Source of the DNA: Symbiodinium natans
Lineage: Eukaryota; Sar; Dinophyceae; Suessiales; Symbiodiniaceae
Length of the DNA: 64,000 nt
Reading direction: 5' to 3'
Assembly (NCBI GenBank): GCA_905221605.1
Contig: CAJNDS010002687.1
Location: 250,001-314,000, forward strand
Shown: one piece after another, positions 22,804 to 33,801 of the stretch
Numbering within the stretch: the first letter of the stretch is position 1
Layout of the letters: every line of letters starts with the position of its first letter
The notes under the pieces: generated by a model
Seen by the model: the letters and a program-made list of their open reading frames with translations, nothing else
What the model was told of the DNA's origin: nothing
Database searches by the model: none
Position numbers and translations under genes: made by a program

Positions 22804-23099
22804 GGGACGAAACCGCTTCATTTCGACACTTGCTGCTTGGTGCTGTGCCTGGAGTCAGCAAAAGCGCCATGGCTCGCTACTCGTGCCGGCTCCCTTGTTC
22901 CGGTTCCTGCTTTACCTGCAGGCCTGCTCTTCCCATTCCGAGTGGAGATTCGTGCTAGAAACTGGAAGCATACCATGCACCACTGTACTCGGAGGCCAGC
23001 GTGACGATGTCTGGTCGTTTGGAGTGCAATTCTCCAGTCGTTCCTTTGTTAGGCCGGCCCCTTGTTTGGCATGTCTCGTTCTTTCTTTTTTGCCTGTGT

Positions 23100-26000
23100 T
23101 GCAAGAGCTTCTGAAGGACTGCAAGAGCAGACAGAGGATGCTGGAGAGGAAACAGAAGATGCTGGAGAACAGCTGGTAAGGGCTTCTGGGGCTTCTGGAG
23201 AAGGAGACCAATTGGCACTGGAAGTGTGCAGTGCAGCCCTGGCTCGTTTGTGGCTTGCATGTGCAGTGCAGCCCTGGCTCGTTTGTGTTGTGAATGCCTA
23301 GGGGCACGCGCGGGGAAAGCCCTGTCCAGGTTAGCCAGCTTCGTGCGATGCTGGTTGAGCGAGACCTTGATGACTCCGGCAACAAGGCATGTCGTTTCCG
23401 TGTACACAAATTGCCTAGCGGTTCTTTGATGACAGTCCCTGTGAGGCAACCTTGCTGCGTCGCCTTCGTGCTGCTGCTGGGAGTGCGAAAACGTTCACAT
23501 GTTCGAAGTGCTCTCGGGTCGTTACGGAGATGCCGTGTGGAGACCGAAAGGAATGTTCAAGTTGTCGAACTCTCATGAAGCAGCTCGTGGCCCACGATGT
23601 AGCGGTCCAAGCACTGGGTGTAGACTCTGCGACTTTGCAGGGTTTTTTCGCGGCTGTTGCAGCTGCTCGCACTGGTGCGGCGATGCACTGGAGCGATGTG
23701 CGAGAAATGTTGTTGACGTCCTTGTCCTCATACCACGAGCTCAGCCATCGCAAAGTTTGTGAGGTCCTGGAGCGGCCGCTCCAGTTTTGGACTAACAATG
23801 GTTATGATGAAAATCATATCAAGCTGCACTGCCCAGCTGTGAACGATCCGATGATGGGGCGGCTGTATCGCGGTCAGCTTCGCAGCGAAAAGGAGGTGGA
23901 CTATCGCAGATTGTCACTGGACCTGCTGTCCAAAATTATGGAGGATACCAGGAAGCGCAAGGAGCCCATGTCTCTGTCCATTCTTGGCCGGTTGTCGGGA
24001 CTGTGCTTGTTGTTGCAATTGCTTGTTTTGGCAGGACCTTCGGAAAGCCAGCTCGCAAAGGGCCAAAAGGCAGAAGGCCATCGTGCAGGCCTCAAACTGT
24101 TCTGTTTCCTACTTTCGAGTCCTGCTGTTCTGTTTCCAACTTTCGAGTCCAACAGTGGGGGATTCTAATGTTCAGATTTCCGGTGCATATTCGGATCTTT
24201 GGCGTGATGCATGGCATTGCAGGAGCAGCCCGACTCCTCTGCCGACGTTGATACGTTAACGGTGCCAGCGTTGAAAGATAAACTACGAAGCCGCGGATTG
24301 CAGACCACGGGAAAGAAGGCCATGATTCATGGCCCACGAAAACCTGCACATTGAAAGGGCCCACCCCATGGCTGTGCCACATTGCCAGGCTGATCTGCTG
24401 GCTCGCTTGAAGCAAGCGCTCAGCGAAGAAGGTGTTGCTCCACCAAGTGACTGTGCGGGGGCCTGTGTTTGGATGGGGGCCGTGTTCTGCATCGCTATCC
24501 TTGCATGACCATCTCTTGAGCAATCTTGCTCAGGCTCAGCCCCCTCTCGCTTGGCCGTCAGACCTGGGCGATGTCGAGCAGCGCAAGAAGATGCTGCTGC
24601 AAAGGTGTGCTGACAGGCTCCCCTTCATGTTTCAGGAACGTTTTGCTGTGGATGTGTGGCTTTCTGGACTTCGTGACAGCAAGAATAGTGAGCTGCTCAG
24701 GTGCAAGTTTGTCTGTTTCGGGCACGAGAATGCAGGAGTGACATGTTACTTGCAGGCCAGATGCTGTGACTGCTACGCTCACATATACACGGACAAGGTT
24801 TTCCTTTCTTTTTGCCTTCCGCTTGAACAGGCAACGTTGACTATCCTGGCTGTGCACAAGGCGAGAGAGAGCCTGCCCCTGCAGCATGAGTTAGATCACA
24901 GCCTGTTTGAGGAGCTTCTGAGCGGACATGCTGTCGACGAGACGCTGCACAAGGACTCTGTTCGGAGGCCGCGCTCAGGCTCCTCCCCCAAGGCTTGCTC
25001 GCCTGTTGGCAGGAGATTTCTCATATCATTGAAATGTCTCGAACCCGAGTGGTGGACCGCCTTCTCATGGCTGCTTGGCCATGATGGTCTACCTCTTTTT
25101 TTTGGTCTCTTTCGCTTTCTCAAGCCACAAGCGACTCGTGATTTCACTCCAGGTGCAGCTAGAGCAGTACTTGGCCAATTTTGATCTGGTGTCCCGTGGC
25201 CTGCAGGCGGCCTATGCTGACACGCGGGCAAGTCTCAAGCGAAACCACACAGGATGATGTACAGAACCGTCTCTCGGGGTGATGATGGTCGCGGGGGTCC
25301 GAACCAAATGACTTACTGTAGCGCAGTCTCCGTGCTTGGCTCTGTGCCTCAACCCCGAACCCTGCAACCTCAACCCGCAGGGTTCTGCGTTTTTGGCAGC
25401 CTATGGCAGGAGGATGCCGTTCGCATTTTGGAGGAGATTTTGCCATTGTGCTTGGTCTGATGTCTTGGCACAACACTCTGCTCTCGAGATCTAGTTGGTG
25501 CTGTCCTTCCCAAGCTTCATTTGTCGAGACCCTAACTGAGGTGCGGCGGGCTCGAGCTGACTGTCAACATGGTGACCTGTGCCAGAGCCGAGGCGTTCCA
25601 GTCGCTCAAGCTGGATGCTCTGCGGCAGCACCCATAACCATTCCATTTGTGGTTGAGGAAACACGGGGGTCTGGGTTTGCTGCTTTACAGCTTCATTCTG
25701 GCGTGCTTGTTCTGCTGCCAAGCCCAGGATTCGCGAGTTTCCATCCCTCCTTCCGAGCCACTATACATTCTTCGCATACCGCTGTCCGATCTTGAACTTA
25801 AACACGCCAATGCATGCCGAGGGCTTCTTGTGGCTTCTTCTAACTTCTTGTTTCTTTCGTTGCTTGCAAGGAAATTGCCGGCCGCAAGGAAAGGAACCTG
25901 CAACTCATGCTGCAGGACGCGATATTTGCAGAGGCGCATGCCTCTTTGTGCCATTCTTGCTCTGTGGGGCCTTTGACTTCCTTTTCACAAGTGCAGAATT

Positions 26001-27259
26001 GCTTTGTGCAAATCACCAATGGAGAGACAAGGTGCAGAATTGCTTTGTGCAAATGACCAATGGTGATACCGCTCGATTCACAGCAACGAGAGCGCTCAAG
26101 CGTAGCCATGGCAAGCCCCTTGCTTGCACTTTTTCAAGGCACACTCCGGCGCTGCGTGTGATCCATTGTGACACCCAGGGTGGCGCCGCTTACGCTGCCT
26201 CTATGCGTGCAACGATGGCGTGCAGCGGACAAGTCCGCAGCGGCTAGCTCCAAGAATGCGGCCTCCATCACTGTTCCTTTCCAGGTTCACGCCTTGGTTG
26301 TCCGTGTGCCTTCACCTTCAATCCCGAATTTTCATCCTAAACTCTGAACCCTGAAGTTTAAGAACTAATGAGCGTCAAGCCTGCAGGGGAACCCAAGTAG
26401 GGTTGGACGGTTTCGAGGTTTACGATTTAGGGTCCGACTATTCCTACTTGTGCTGAGGGATTGCAACTGCCTCTACTACCGCCGTGCCACTCCGACCTGC
26501 GCCTTGAAGATGTGGAGCGCTTCGGCTTTCCATTTCTCGTGTCCCTATGCCAGCATATAGTCCCGTGCAGTCATCTTACTGTGCAGCTGAGGTTGTGGGA
26601 GTACGATCTGCGCTCTTTCCTTGTGCATGAGGCGCGACCAATGTTTTTCGCAGGCTCTTGACCGTTCATTTCGACGTGTTGTCAGGGCACGCTGGATGGC
26701 GGTCACTTTACTGCCTATTACAAAGCCGATAGATGGTACATGGTCGACAACAGTTGGTGCACGGGCTTCTCGGCCGCGGCACCTGCCTAGCATTGGTTTA
26801 AGCGATGGCACTGGCCGATGATATTCTCCATGCCACTATTTTTTTGCCTGCTGCAGCTCTCACCGACGAGAAGGCTGTCAGCGCGGCCAGTGTTGCATAT
26901 CTGCTTCTTGGCGTGCGATTCCCAGGTTCTTGGTAGTGGCTCTTTCATGCTTGCCCTGCATGCCGAGGCTCGTGTATGAATTGAATGCTTATGCGGGCAT
27001 GACCAGTGGCGAGTCGCTTTGTCGGACAACAGGCCGGCAACCAACAGTCATTCAAGCTGCCATGCTTTGAGGCTCTTTGATTTTACTTTGCAGGATCTGC
27101 CGAAAACACCTTTCCACCTACTCTTGTTCCTTGGCGTTTTGGGTCCCATTTCCAACCTGTTTCTGACAATCTTTATCTCTTCAGGATTACGCCGCACCGT
27201 CGCACGGGGGTCTCAGCTTCGAAGATGTCCAGGAGGCCATGGCCCACATGCAGATGTAG
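23100..27259 (+). CDS. Ubiquitin-specific protease (USP, peptidase family C19), multi-exon
   Basis: The two catalytic boxes are visible. Exon 24701-24755 reads FGHENAGVTCYLQ, the USP Cys box (NxGxTCYLN) with nucleophile codon TGT at 24744-24746. Exon 26686-26758 reads GTLDGGHFTAYYK and WYMVDNSW, the His box, and joins through a GC donor to exon 26857-26912, LTDEKAVSAASVAYLLLG, the usual C-terminal SDEKV...AYLLFY strand. A last exon, 27185-27259, reads DYAAPSHGGLSFEDVQEAMA and stops at TAG. Upstream, 23443-23960 encodes CSKC...CSSC (possible zinc ribbon) and a charged segment. Probable spacer exons include VQLEQYLANFDLVSRGLQAA (25154-25228). USPs remove ubiquitin from proteins. Gene start and middle exons are uncertain; a 41-bp tandem duplication sits at 25991-26073. 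Loss of the Asn/Asp box cannot be judged. Confidence 0.7.
25991..26073 (+). repeat. Tandem duplication of 41 bp inside the USP gene
   Basis: The block GTGCAGAATTGCTTTGTGCA and the 21 bp after it occurs twice in direct succession with few differences (CACCAATGGAGAGACAAG versus GACCAATGGTGATACCGC). Being not quite a multiple of three, it shifts frame if both copies are read, so one copy is probably intronic or the reading is interrupted. Confidence 0.75.
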
Positions 27260-27639
27260 CTGCCAAGCATGAAAAACGTTCTTGCCAGGCCCAGCAATTC
27301 GTACGTGGCCTCCGAGGCCGCGTGCCACTTATCGACTTGGAAACTGAGGAGGCCAGAGCGTGGGATGCTGGCCTCCGCAGGCAAACCCTAAAGGGGAAGA
27401 GGGGTTTTTCAGCCTTTGGGCTTCGGTTGAGGATCAAGGGTTTAGGGTTCAGACTTTAGGGTTTCCTTGACACTTTGCCCTGAAGCATGGTCCCTGAAGA
27501 TTCGAGGGCTGAAGGCTGCATAGGAGCTTCAATTTTTGAGGCAAGGTGACGACAAGAAGGAAAGGGTCTTGGGTTTATTGTTTGGGAGCCCACCTGGGAG
27601 CCCACCTTCAACCCCCCAACCCCAAACCCTAGACCCCAG

Positions 27640-27748
27640 ACCCTGAACGCCAGGCAGATCGACTCCCCGCACCCTCACTTACCCTAAACCTTAAAACCCT
27701 CAAGACCAACCCTAAACCCTAAACCCTAAACCTTAAAACCCTCAAACA
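27640..27748 (-). repeat. Telomere-like CCCTAAA cluster
   Basis: Intact and degenerate CCCTAAA units (also CCTTAAA, CCCTAGA) extend from the end of the USP gene to the edge of the minisatellite. They form an interstitial array. Confidence 0.85.
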
Positions 27749-27799
27749 CAGACAAATCGACGATGTGGACCCTTAAACGCTGGCACCCTGAACCTTACC

Positions 27800-28465
27800 C
27801 TCCAGGCACCCTCGCACGCCCTCCGCGCACCCTCCCGCACACCCTCCCACGCACCCTCCCGCGCACCCTCCCGCACACCCTCCCGCACACCCTCCGCGCA
27901 CCCTCCGCGCACCCTCCGCGCACCCTCCGCGCACCCTCCGCGCACCCTCCGCACCCTCCCGCGCACCCTCGCGCGCACCCTCCCCCACACCCTCCCGCGC
28001 ACCCTCCCGCGCACCCTCCCGCGCACCCTCGTGCACCCTCCCGCGCACCCTCCGCACACCCTCCGCGCACCCTCCGCACACCCTCCGCGCACCCCCGCGC
28101 GCCCTCCGCGCACCCTCCCACACACCCTCCCGCGCACCCTCCCGCGCACCCTCCGCGCACCCTCCGCGCACCCTCCGCGCACCCACCCTCCCCGCACCCT
28201 CCGCGCACCCTCCTGCGCACCCTCCCGCGCACCCTCCCACACACCCTCCGCGCACCCTCCGCGCACCCTCCGCGCACCCCTCGCGCGCACCCTCCCGCGC
28301 ACCCTCCCGCACACCCTCCCACACACCCTCCCGCGCACCCTCCCACACACCCTCCCACACACCCTCCGCGCACCCTCCCGCGCACCCTCCGCGCACCCTC
28401 CGCGCACCCTCCGCGCACCCTCCGCGCACCCCCTGCGCACCCCCTGCACACCCCCCGCGCACCAT
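27800..28465. repeat. GC-rich minisatellite, unit CGCACCCTCC
   Basis: About 65 head-to-tail copies of a 10-11 bp unit, CGCACCCTCC with CACACCCTCC and CGCACCCTCCG variants, run without interruption for about 0.67 kb. Because unit length varies between 10 and 11 bp, all six frames stay open for long distances (up to 268 codons on the minus strand as Arg/Gly/Cys repeats; His/Pro/Arg repeats on the plus). These are repeat artefacts. Strong strand asymmetry (C-rich top, G-rich bottom) makes secondary structure likely. Confidence 0.95.
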
Positions 28466-28481
28466 CTGCGCACCATTTTCT

Positions 28482-29582
28482 GGCTTGCTTCAAATTCAGT
28501 GGTGGGACAAAGTATATGTATACATAGAGGGAAGAATAGGAAAGACAAAGTTGGTCTAGGGCTTAGGGCCTTCGAAGAACGATATGGTTACTGTAGGAAT
28601 AAGGACTTACGGGAACGAAGCTGGCCGAACATCTTTTTTTCGCGAACCTCCGCCTCCGCTTTAGACCAAGATGGACGTGGCTTAAGACAGGCTGGAACAG
28701 GCATTGGCAACGCCCTACGTGGCTGAAACCCCGATACAACCTAATTGACGGGAGGATCTTGGTCTCCTAGTTTTTCCCAGCAGCTTCAGGTTTTCACCAT
28801 TGCTCCGGTAAACTGGGTGCGATCGCTGCAAACAGCTTTGTTCATGGAGAATTAAGCTATGTTTTCCACAGCAAGGACGTTTTTGCCCTCTCTGTGAAAA
28901 AGCACCTGGTGTGTAGCGTCCTCCGACTGGTCTACTGGTGTGTAGGGCTTGGTTAGCTGTGTAGCCCTTAGGTTTTCTACGTTTTTAGGGTTCGGGAATA
29001 GTTCATATTATTTTCGCAGCTGCCTCAAGTTTTCGACTGTGCTCCGGTAGATTGGGTGCGATCGCTGCTGTCAGCTTTGTTCATGGAGAATGAAGCTATG
29101 TTTTCCACAGCAGAGACGTGTCTGCCCGCTCTGTGAGCAGCTTCTAACAGCTGGTTTTTTAAAGTTTCACTTTCCGGGTTGAGGTCTTCAGCGTTTAGGG
29201 TTTAGAGTTAAATGTCAGGTATGCCAGGGCCCTGAGCCACCAGCTGTTTCAGGATCTGCGGTTTGCACTATAGTCCTGTTTCGTGAAGGCTTGCTTCAAA
29301 TTCAGTGGTGGGACAAAGTATATGTATACAGAGAGGGAAGAATAGGAAAGACAAAGTTGGTCTAGGGCTTAGGGCCTTTCGAAGAACGATATGGTTACTG
29401 TAGGAATAAGGACTTACGGGAACGAAGCTGGCCGAACATCTTTTTTTCGCGAACCTCCGCCTCCGCTTTAGACCAATAGACCAAGATGGACGTGGCTTAA
29501 AACAGGCTGGAACAGGCATTGGCGAAGCCCTACCTGGCTGAAACCCCGATACAACCTCATTGACGGGGGGATCTTGGTCTCC
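28482..29582 (+). repeat. Nested direct duplications (about 290 bp and about 130 bp)
   Basis: A segment of about 290 bp at 28482-28769 recurs at 29288-29582 with a handful of differences, including an 8-bp insertion near 29472. It starts GGCTTGCTTCAAATTCAG and ends near GGATCTTGGTCTCCT. Between them a second segment, 28776-28905, recurs at 29016-29145 (core GGGTGCGATCGCTGC and TATGTTTTCCACAGCA). The order is A-C-D-B. Copy A abuts the minisatellite directly. No coding potential is conserved between copies. Telomere-like units follow (29580-29850). Confidence 0.85.
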
Positions 29583-29855
29583 TGAGTTCCAAACCCAAAC
29601 CCAAACCGCAGCTGCATTCTAGGGTTAGGGTTGAGGCTTGTAGGGTTGAGGGTGGAGGTTTCCAGGTCATGGGTTGAATGTCTAGGGCTTTATAATGGGT
29701 TGAGAGTTGCGACTGAGGAGTCAATAGGCTGGGAGTTCCTCGCAAAAGGCCCCCCAACTCCCAACCCCTAAACCCCTAAATCCGGTAAGGTGACCCCAGG
29801 GCCTTAACCCAAACAAAACCCTAAACCCTAAACCCTAAACCCCCAGAGCCAGTCT
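29580..29855. repeat. Degenerate telomere-like repeats, both orientations
   Basis: Units of TTTAGGG type (29620-29700) change to CCCTAAA type (29755-29850). The orientation switch suggests separate insertions. 29860-30450 shows no gene. Confidence 0.75.
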
Positions 29856-30475
29856 TTGAAACCCCAAGCCCCTCAGGAAATGCTTTGAGTAACGATACAA
29901 AAAGGGGACGTGGAGTTTAGGGTTTTGGGTTCTTGGGCACAAGAAAGGGCAGGATGAACATATCCCAAGATGAACCCAGAGAATAATTGCCCCACCTGCG
30001 GAAACCATAAGCTCTATAACGGTTTAGTGCTTAAAGTTGCACGACTGCGCCCTAATCCTGTATTCCTGGTAGCCCAGGTAAGGGCTAAAGTTGTCAGTCT
30101 TTGGGGTTTCTTTGTTTCTCGGATTTCGGGTACTCGACAGCCTATCGTCCCAGCCCAAACAGAGCCTGAATAGCAGCCACTATCATCCCAATACGAACAC
30201 TGCTCAAAATGCCGAAATTCAGCACGCAGGTGAGAAGCTCGGAGAACGGAGCGAAAGTGATCTTGGTGCGAATCGGAAATTAGCCCAGACAGCACACTCT
30301 GGCGAGAGCTGTCAAAAAGTTAAGAAGGCGTAAGTTTGCAGTTGATTTGACGTGGTACCTCGATTTTCGAGGCGGGGTTCATAAATTGCCGTTTCAGGGT
30401 TCCAAACCCACTCTTGTTTCATGGTTCGCACGCGTTCTCGTTGACCTCTGTCTCACTTTCTCGCTTTGCCGCTAG

Positions 30476-31254
30476 TTGCTTTTAATTTCCAGCACGGCTG
30501 AGGTGCGACTTTGCTTCGACAGCTGGAGTGACCATTCCTACAAGATGGCATGGCAAGGCAGGGCTTCTCAGGGTTGGGAGCAGCGTGAGGTCATCGGGAC
30601 ACTCGGAACGAATTTTCAAACGTGTCATGCAAGCAAGCACACGCTTCAGCATGTTGCAGGAACGTACTTCCACTTGTTCGTAGAGCTCAATGACCTAGCG
30701 AAGGCACAGAGCGGCTGAGAACTTGTTTTCCGCATGCCTCTGCACCAGTGGGCCGTAGTTTTACATCATGGGAACAGGTCAGCTTTGTAATCTACGAGGA
30801 CTGAGCCACCTTCGCTGCCTGCACGGCCTGCATGATCTGCATGGTTGCATGGTGCATGGTGTCAAAATGAAAAGTTTCTGTATCACGCTTGCCACTCTTG
30901 CTGACCGTGTTGAAGTCCCACGACGTTGCTGTTAGCAGCCTAGACAACGCCAAGGTTGAGTGCAATGAGGCAGTGTGCATGATATTCGCCTTCAGCCCTT
31001 TCTTGATTGACCCCGAGGACGGCCAAACATCCAGATGCCTCTTCCCTTCCGTGAAGGATGCTGTGCCCTTAGAGTGCATCTCGTGCGTTGAGATCAGCAG
31101 GAGCAGTGGCATTCGGCTGCGAGCGGAAATCTCAAGCAATGTAGCCCAACTGTTGTCTGCGGACTGGGGATCTATTCCGAGAGGACAAAGTGCCTTTTTG
31201 TTCTCACGCCGCTCAACAAAGCCCTGTCTTTGTCAGTACACGAGTTCTCGCTAG
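30476..31254 (+). CDS. Coding-looking region of unknown function
   Basis: 30476-30718 reads STAEVRLCFDSWSDHSYKMA and FHLFVELNDLAKAQSG with a stop. 30889-31254 reads LKSHDVAVSSLDNAKVECNE, DAVPLECISCVEISRSSGIR and a stop. Composition is protein-like. However, the minus strand over 31139-30792 is equally open and ends in a convincing helix (MHHATMQIMQAVQAAKVAQS), so the strand is undecided. No family is recognised. Confidence 0.25.
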
Positions 31255-31492
31255 CAGTGGTCTGAAGCAGTTGGTCTGGCGTTTCCTGAACTGTTGGCGA
31301 GTTTTGGTAGAGTCTGCGAGGCCAATCCATACGAGGGCCACGAGCTCCAGGGCCCAGGGCCAGCGACCGACGGCCTGGGACCCAGCTGTGGGAGTTCGGG
31401 GGGTGGGCTGCCTGCCTCGCTTGGGGACTACAGGAAATACAGCTCTAGCACTCTAAGATTTCCCGCTCCCTGGCACTCATGGCATTCAGTCC

Positions 31493-31794
31493 TCAGAGGC
31501 TGACCACTGCCTTAGAGTGCTTGGCACCGGATGTTTTCCCGAGTGCTGCAGGTCTCTTCTGGACGATCGGTGTGGGACCAATTGCTTGCACTTGATCTGT
31601 GGCGAGCTTCTGGCTGGTGAAGCATAGAAGTGGAACATGTATAAACAAAAGTCTTCGTACTGTGTCCCAGAGCTTGCACAGTCGAAACATGCGGACAGCC
31701 TGTGACATCCGTCATCCCCAGTCTTTCGGAGATCCCAGGTGCCCATGACAAGGATAAGGCCAGTGTCGGAAATCGCTACGAGCTGCGCCTTCAC
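31493..31794 (-). CDS. Unidentified minus-strand fragment
   Basis: On the minus strand, 31794-31710 reads VAISDTGLILVMGTWDLRK. After a phase change, 31708-31493 reads MFRLCKLWDTVRRLLFIHVP and KLATDQVQAIGPTPIVQKRP, ending in a stop. The two peptides read like one protein with an intron or frameshift between them. The family is unknown. 31800-33240 has further open frames on the plus strand (31884-32162, Cys/Ala-rich) that I cannot support. Confidence 0.3.
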
Positions 31795-32946
31795 CTGGAG
31801 GCTGGAGTGGCGACTTGTTGGTTTTAACGTGCAGGGTATAAGAGGGGTTCGATCGGCGTCACCGCCCGGCCGCTCCCGCAGCGGTGTGCCCGCTTGCAGA
31901 CCATGGCTTGTTCTCGCCGTTCTCGAGGCCAGCTCGCATTTTGGACGAAACTTGCGCTCGCCTAGGCGTGTGCGTGGACGCTGTCATCGCTCTTGGACCA
32001 TGCTTTTGGACATCTGGGCTCGCGACATGCGAAGCCATGAACTGCGAAGCTGTAATCGCCTATTCAGTTCCTTGCTTATCTCATGCTGCGTCTGCCTGTC
32101 GGCTGCAAGTCGCAGCCGACCGAGGGGCAAAGGTCCGGTGCAAAGCCGCAGCGGCCATCTAGAGAATCTAGGGTAAATGGCCTGCCACGATCCGAGTCCA
32201 CGTGGTCCAGTAAAGGGCAGGGCATGGCAATCGGCACAGGAGATTGGAGAACTAGAACAACAGCCGCGCCTGCAATTGGTGTGCGTCGTTTAGTGCGTGG
32301 CACCGACTCGCCAAGTTTTGTTGGGGAGTGACCGCGACACCCACAAAGGGGCAGGAGGTGAAATTATTCAAAAAATCAAGATCTAATGGAAGGTTTTGGG
32401 TAGGCTTTTTGGGCAGGCTTATTTGGTAGGATTATGGAGACTCCTGCCAACCAGTGTGCACTTGTGGAGAGCTTGTGGCCATCACCTTCCATTGATTGTG
32501 GATGATGGCAACTTCAAGAGTCCAACTTACCAAAATCTGACATGCTGGTACTGAAGCTCGTGTGACAGGGCAATGTGCCGATGTCCGTCGACTGGGCCCT
32601 GCTGAAGTCGACAAAAGGTCTCGAGGACTGACGTCTTGAGATGGTCTGGAGAGACTGAATGCTAAACCCTACCTACCACAGACCGCGAACTCCAAAACCC
32701 GAAAGCGCCTGTGCCGCCAGTTCTCACATGGGGGATATGCACGCAATACTCGGAAAGCGCGCCTGCAATAGCCATTGCTCGTTTTCTGACATCTGGCTTT
32801 TGTATGCTTTGTTGGATTGCGCTTCCAAGATTTGGTTGTGCTGTTCTCAAAGCTGCTCTTTATGTTTCTTTTGTCGCTCTGCGATGTTCGCTGGTTGCTT
32901 AAAGCTTGGCCCAGAACCAACGGTCTTCCCTTGGAATTGCACTCGC

Positions 32947-32994
32947 AGTTCGTATAGTTCGTATAGTTCGTATAGTTCGTATAGTTCGTATATG
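32947..32994 (+). repeat. 9-bp tandem repeat AGTTCGTAT
   Basis: Five perfect copies of AGTTCGTAT, then a broken copy. It would encode repeated Ser-Ser-Tyr in one frame. No supporting exon borders the array. Confidence 0.9.
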
Positions 32995-33801
32995 GTTCGT
33001 ATGCATCCTCAGAAGGGCCTACGAGAGATCGCGCTAGCTCATACGACGAATCTCCTTTTCGCCCTGCTGATAGCAATGTTTGCATGGCACGAGTCAGCAC
33101 GAGAGGAGGTCGTCTGAAAATCTAGTTGGCCAGTTCTCTAAGTTATTGGTCCCCTTTGGTTACATCACGCTAAGGGGACGCAAGCCCAAGCCCGCGTGCT
33201 AACCACGTTGAGCAAGCATGCTGAAAGTTTGGCGCCTGCAGGATGCGGCCGCTAAGGGCAACTTTGTCGCGTGGCTGCCCGCAAGCGCTTAGCGCCCGAG
33301 TCCTCCCTGAGTCCCTGAGTCCTCTCAAAACGAGAAGGGCCATCTTCCAGCGAGTCGCAGTGGTTAAATCCGTTCAGTCGCCGTCGAGGCCATGGGGCGC
33401 AGGACTCTGCTACAGCTCACTGGGGTCAAGTTTCAGAACTGCCAGTGAATTGCCGCATTTCGATCCCCAAAGCCAGTGCTTTAAAGGGTCCAGCAGCCCA
33501 GAAGTTTGTGTTTCAGGTCTCCGCGCTGAGCGTGGAAAACGGGGCCTTTCTGCAAGTCGAGCCAGGTCGTGCCAGTGTTGCTACTGATTGCTTTTGATTC
33601 CGAGACAAGTGCTGCATGCAGCTGTGACGGCTCAGGGTGACTCAGGTCTAGCGTAGTCAGAAGGTTCTGCGAGAATAGCGTTCACAGCCTTCTCGCCACA
33701 TCTTGCGCTTGCCACCGCCCAAAAAAAATCAACCGAAGGTAAACTTGAAACCAAGATGCTCAATACGTGTATGCTCCACATTGCTGCGCCGCCGGCCTGC
33801 G

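Noticed and set aside
27742-28548. Open frames of up to 268 codons on both strands (Arg/Gly/Cys or His/Pro repeats)
   Set aside because: They are created by the CGCACCCTCC minisatellite; all frames are open, with no start context or flanking exon.
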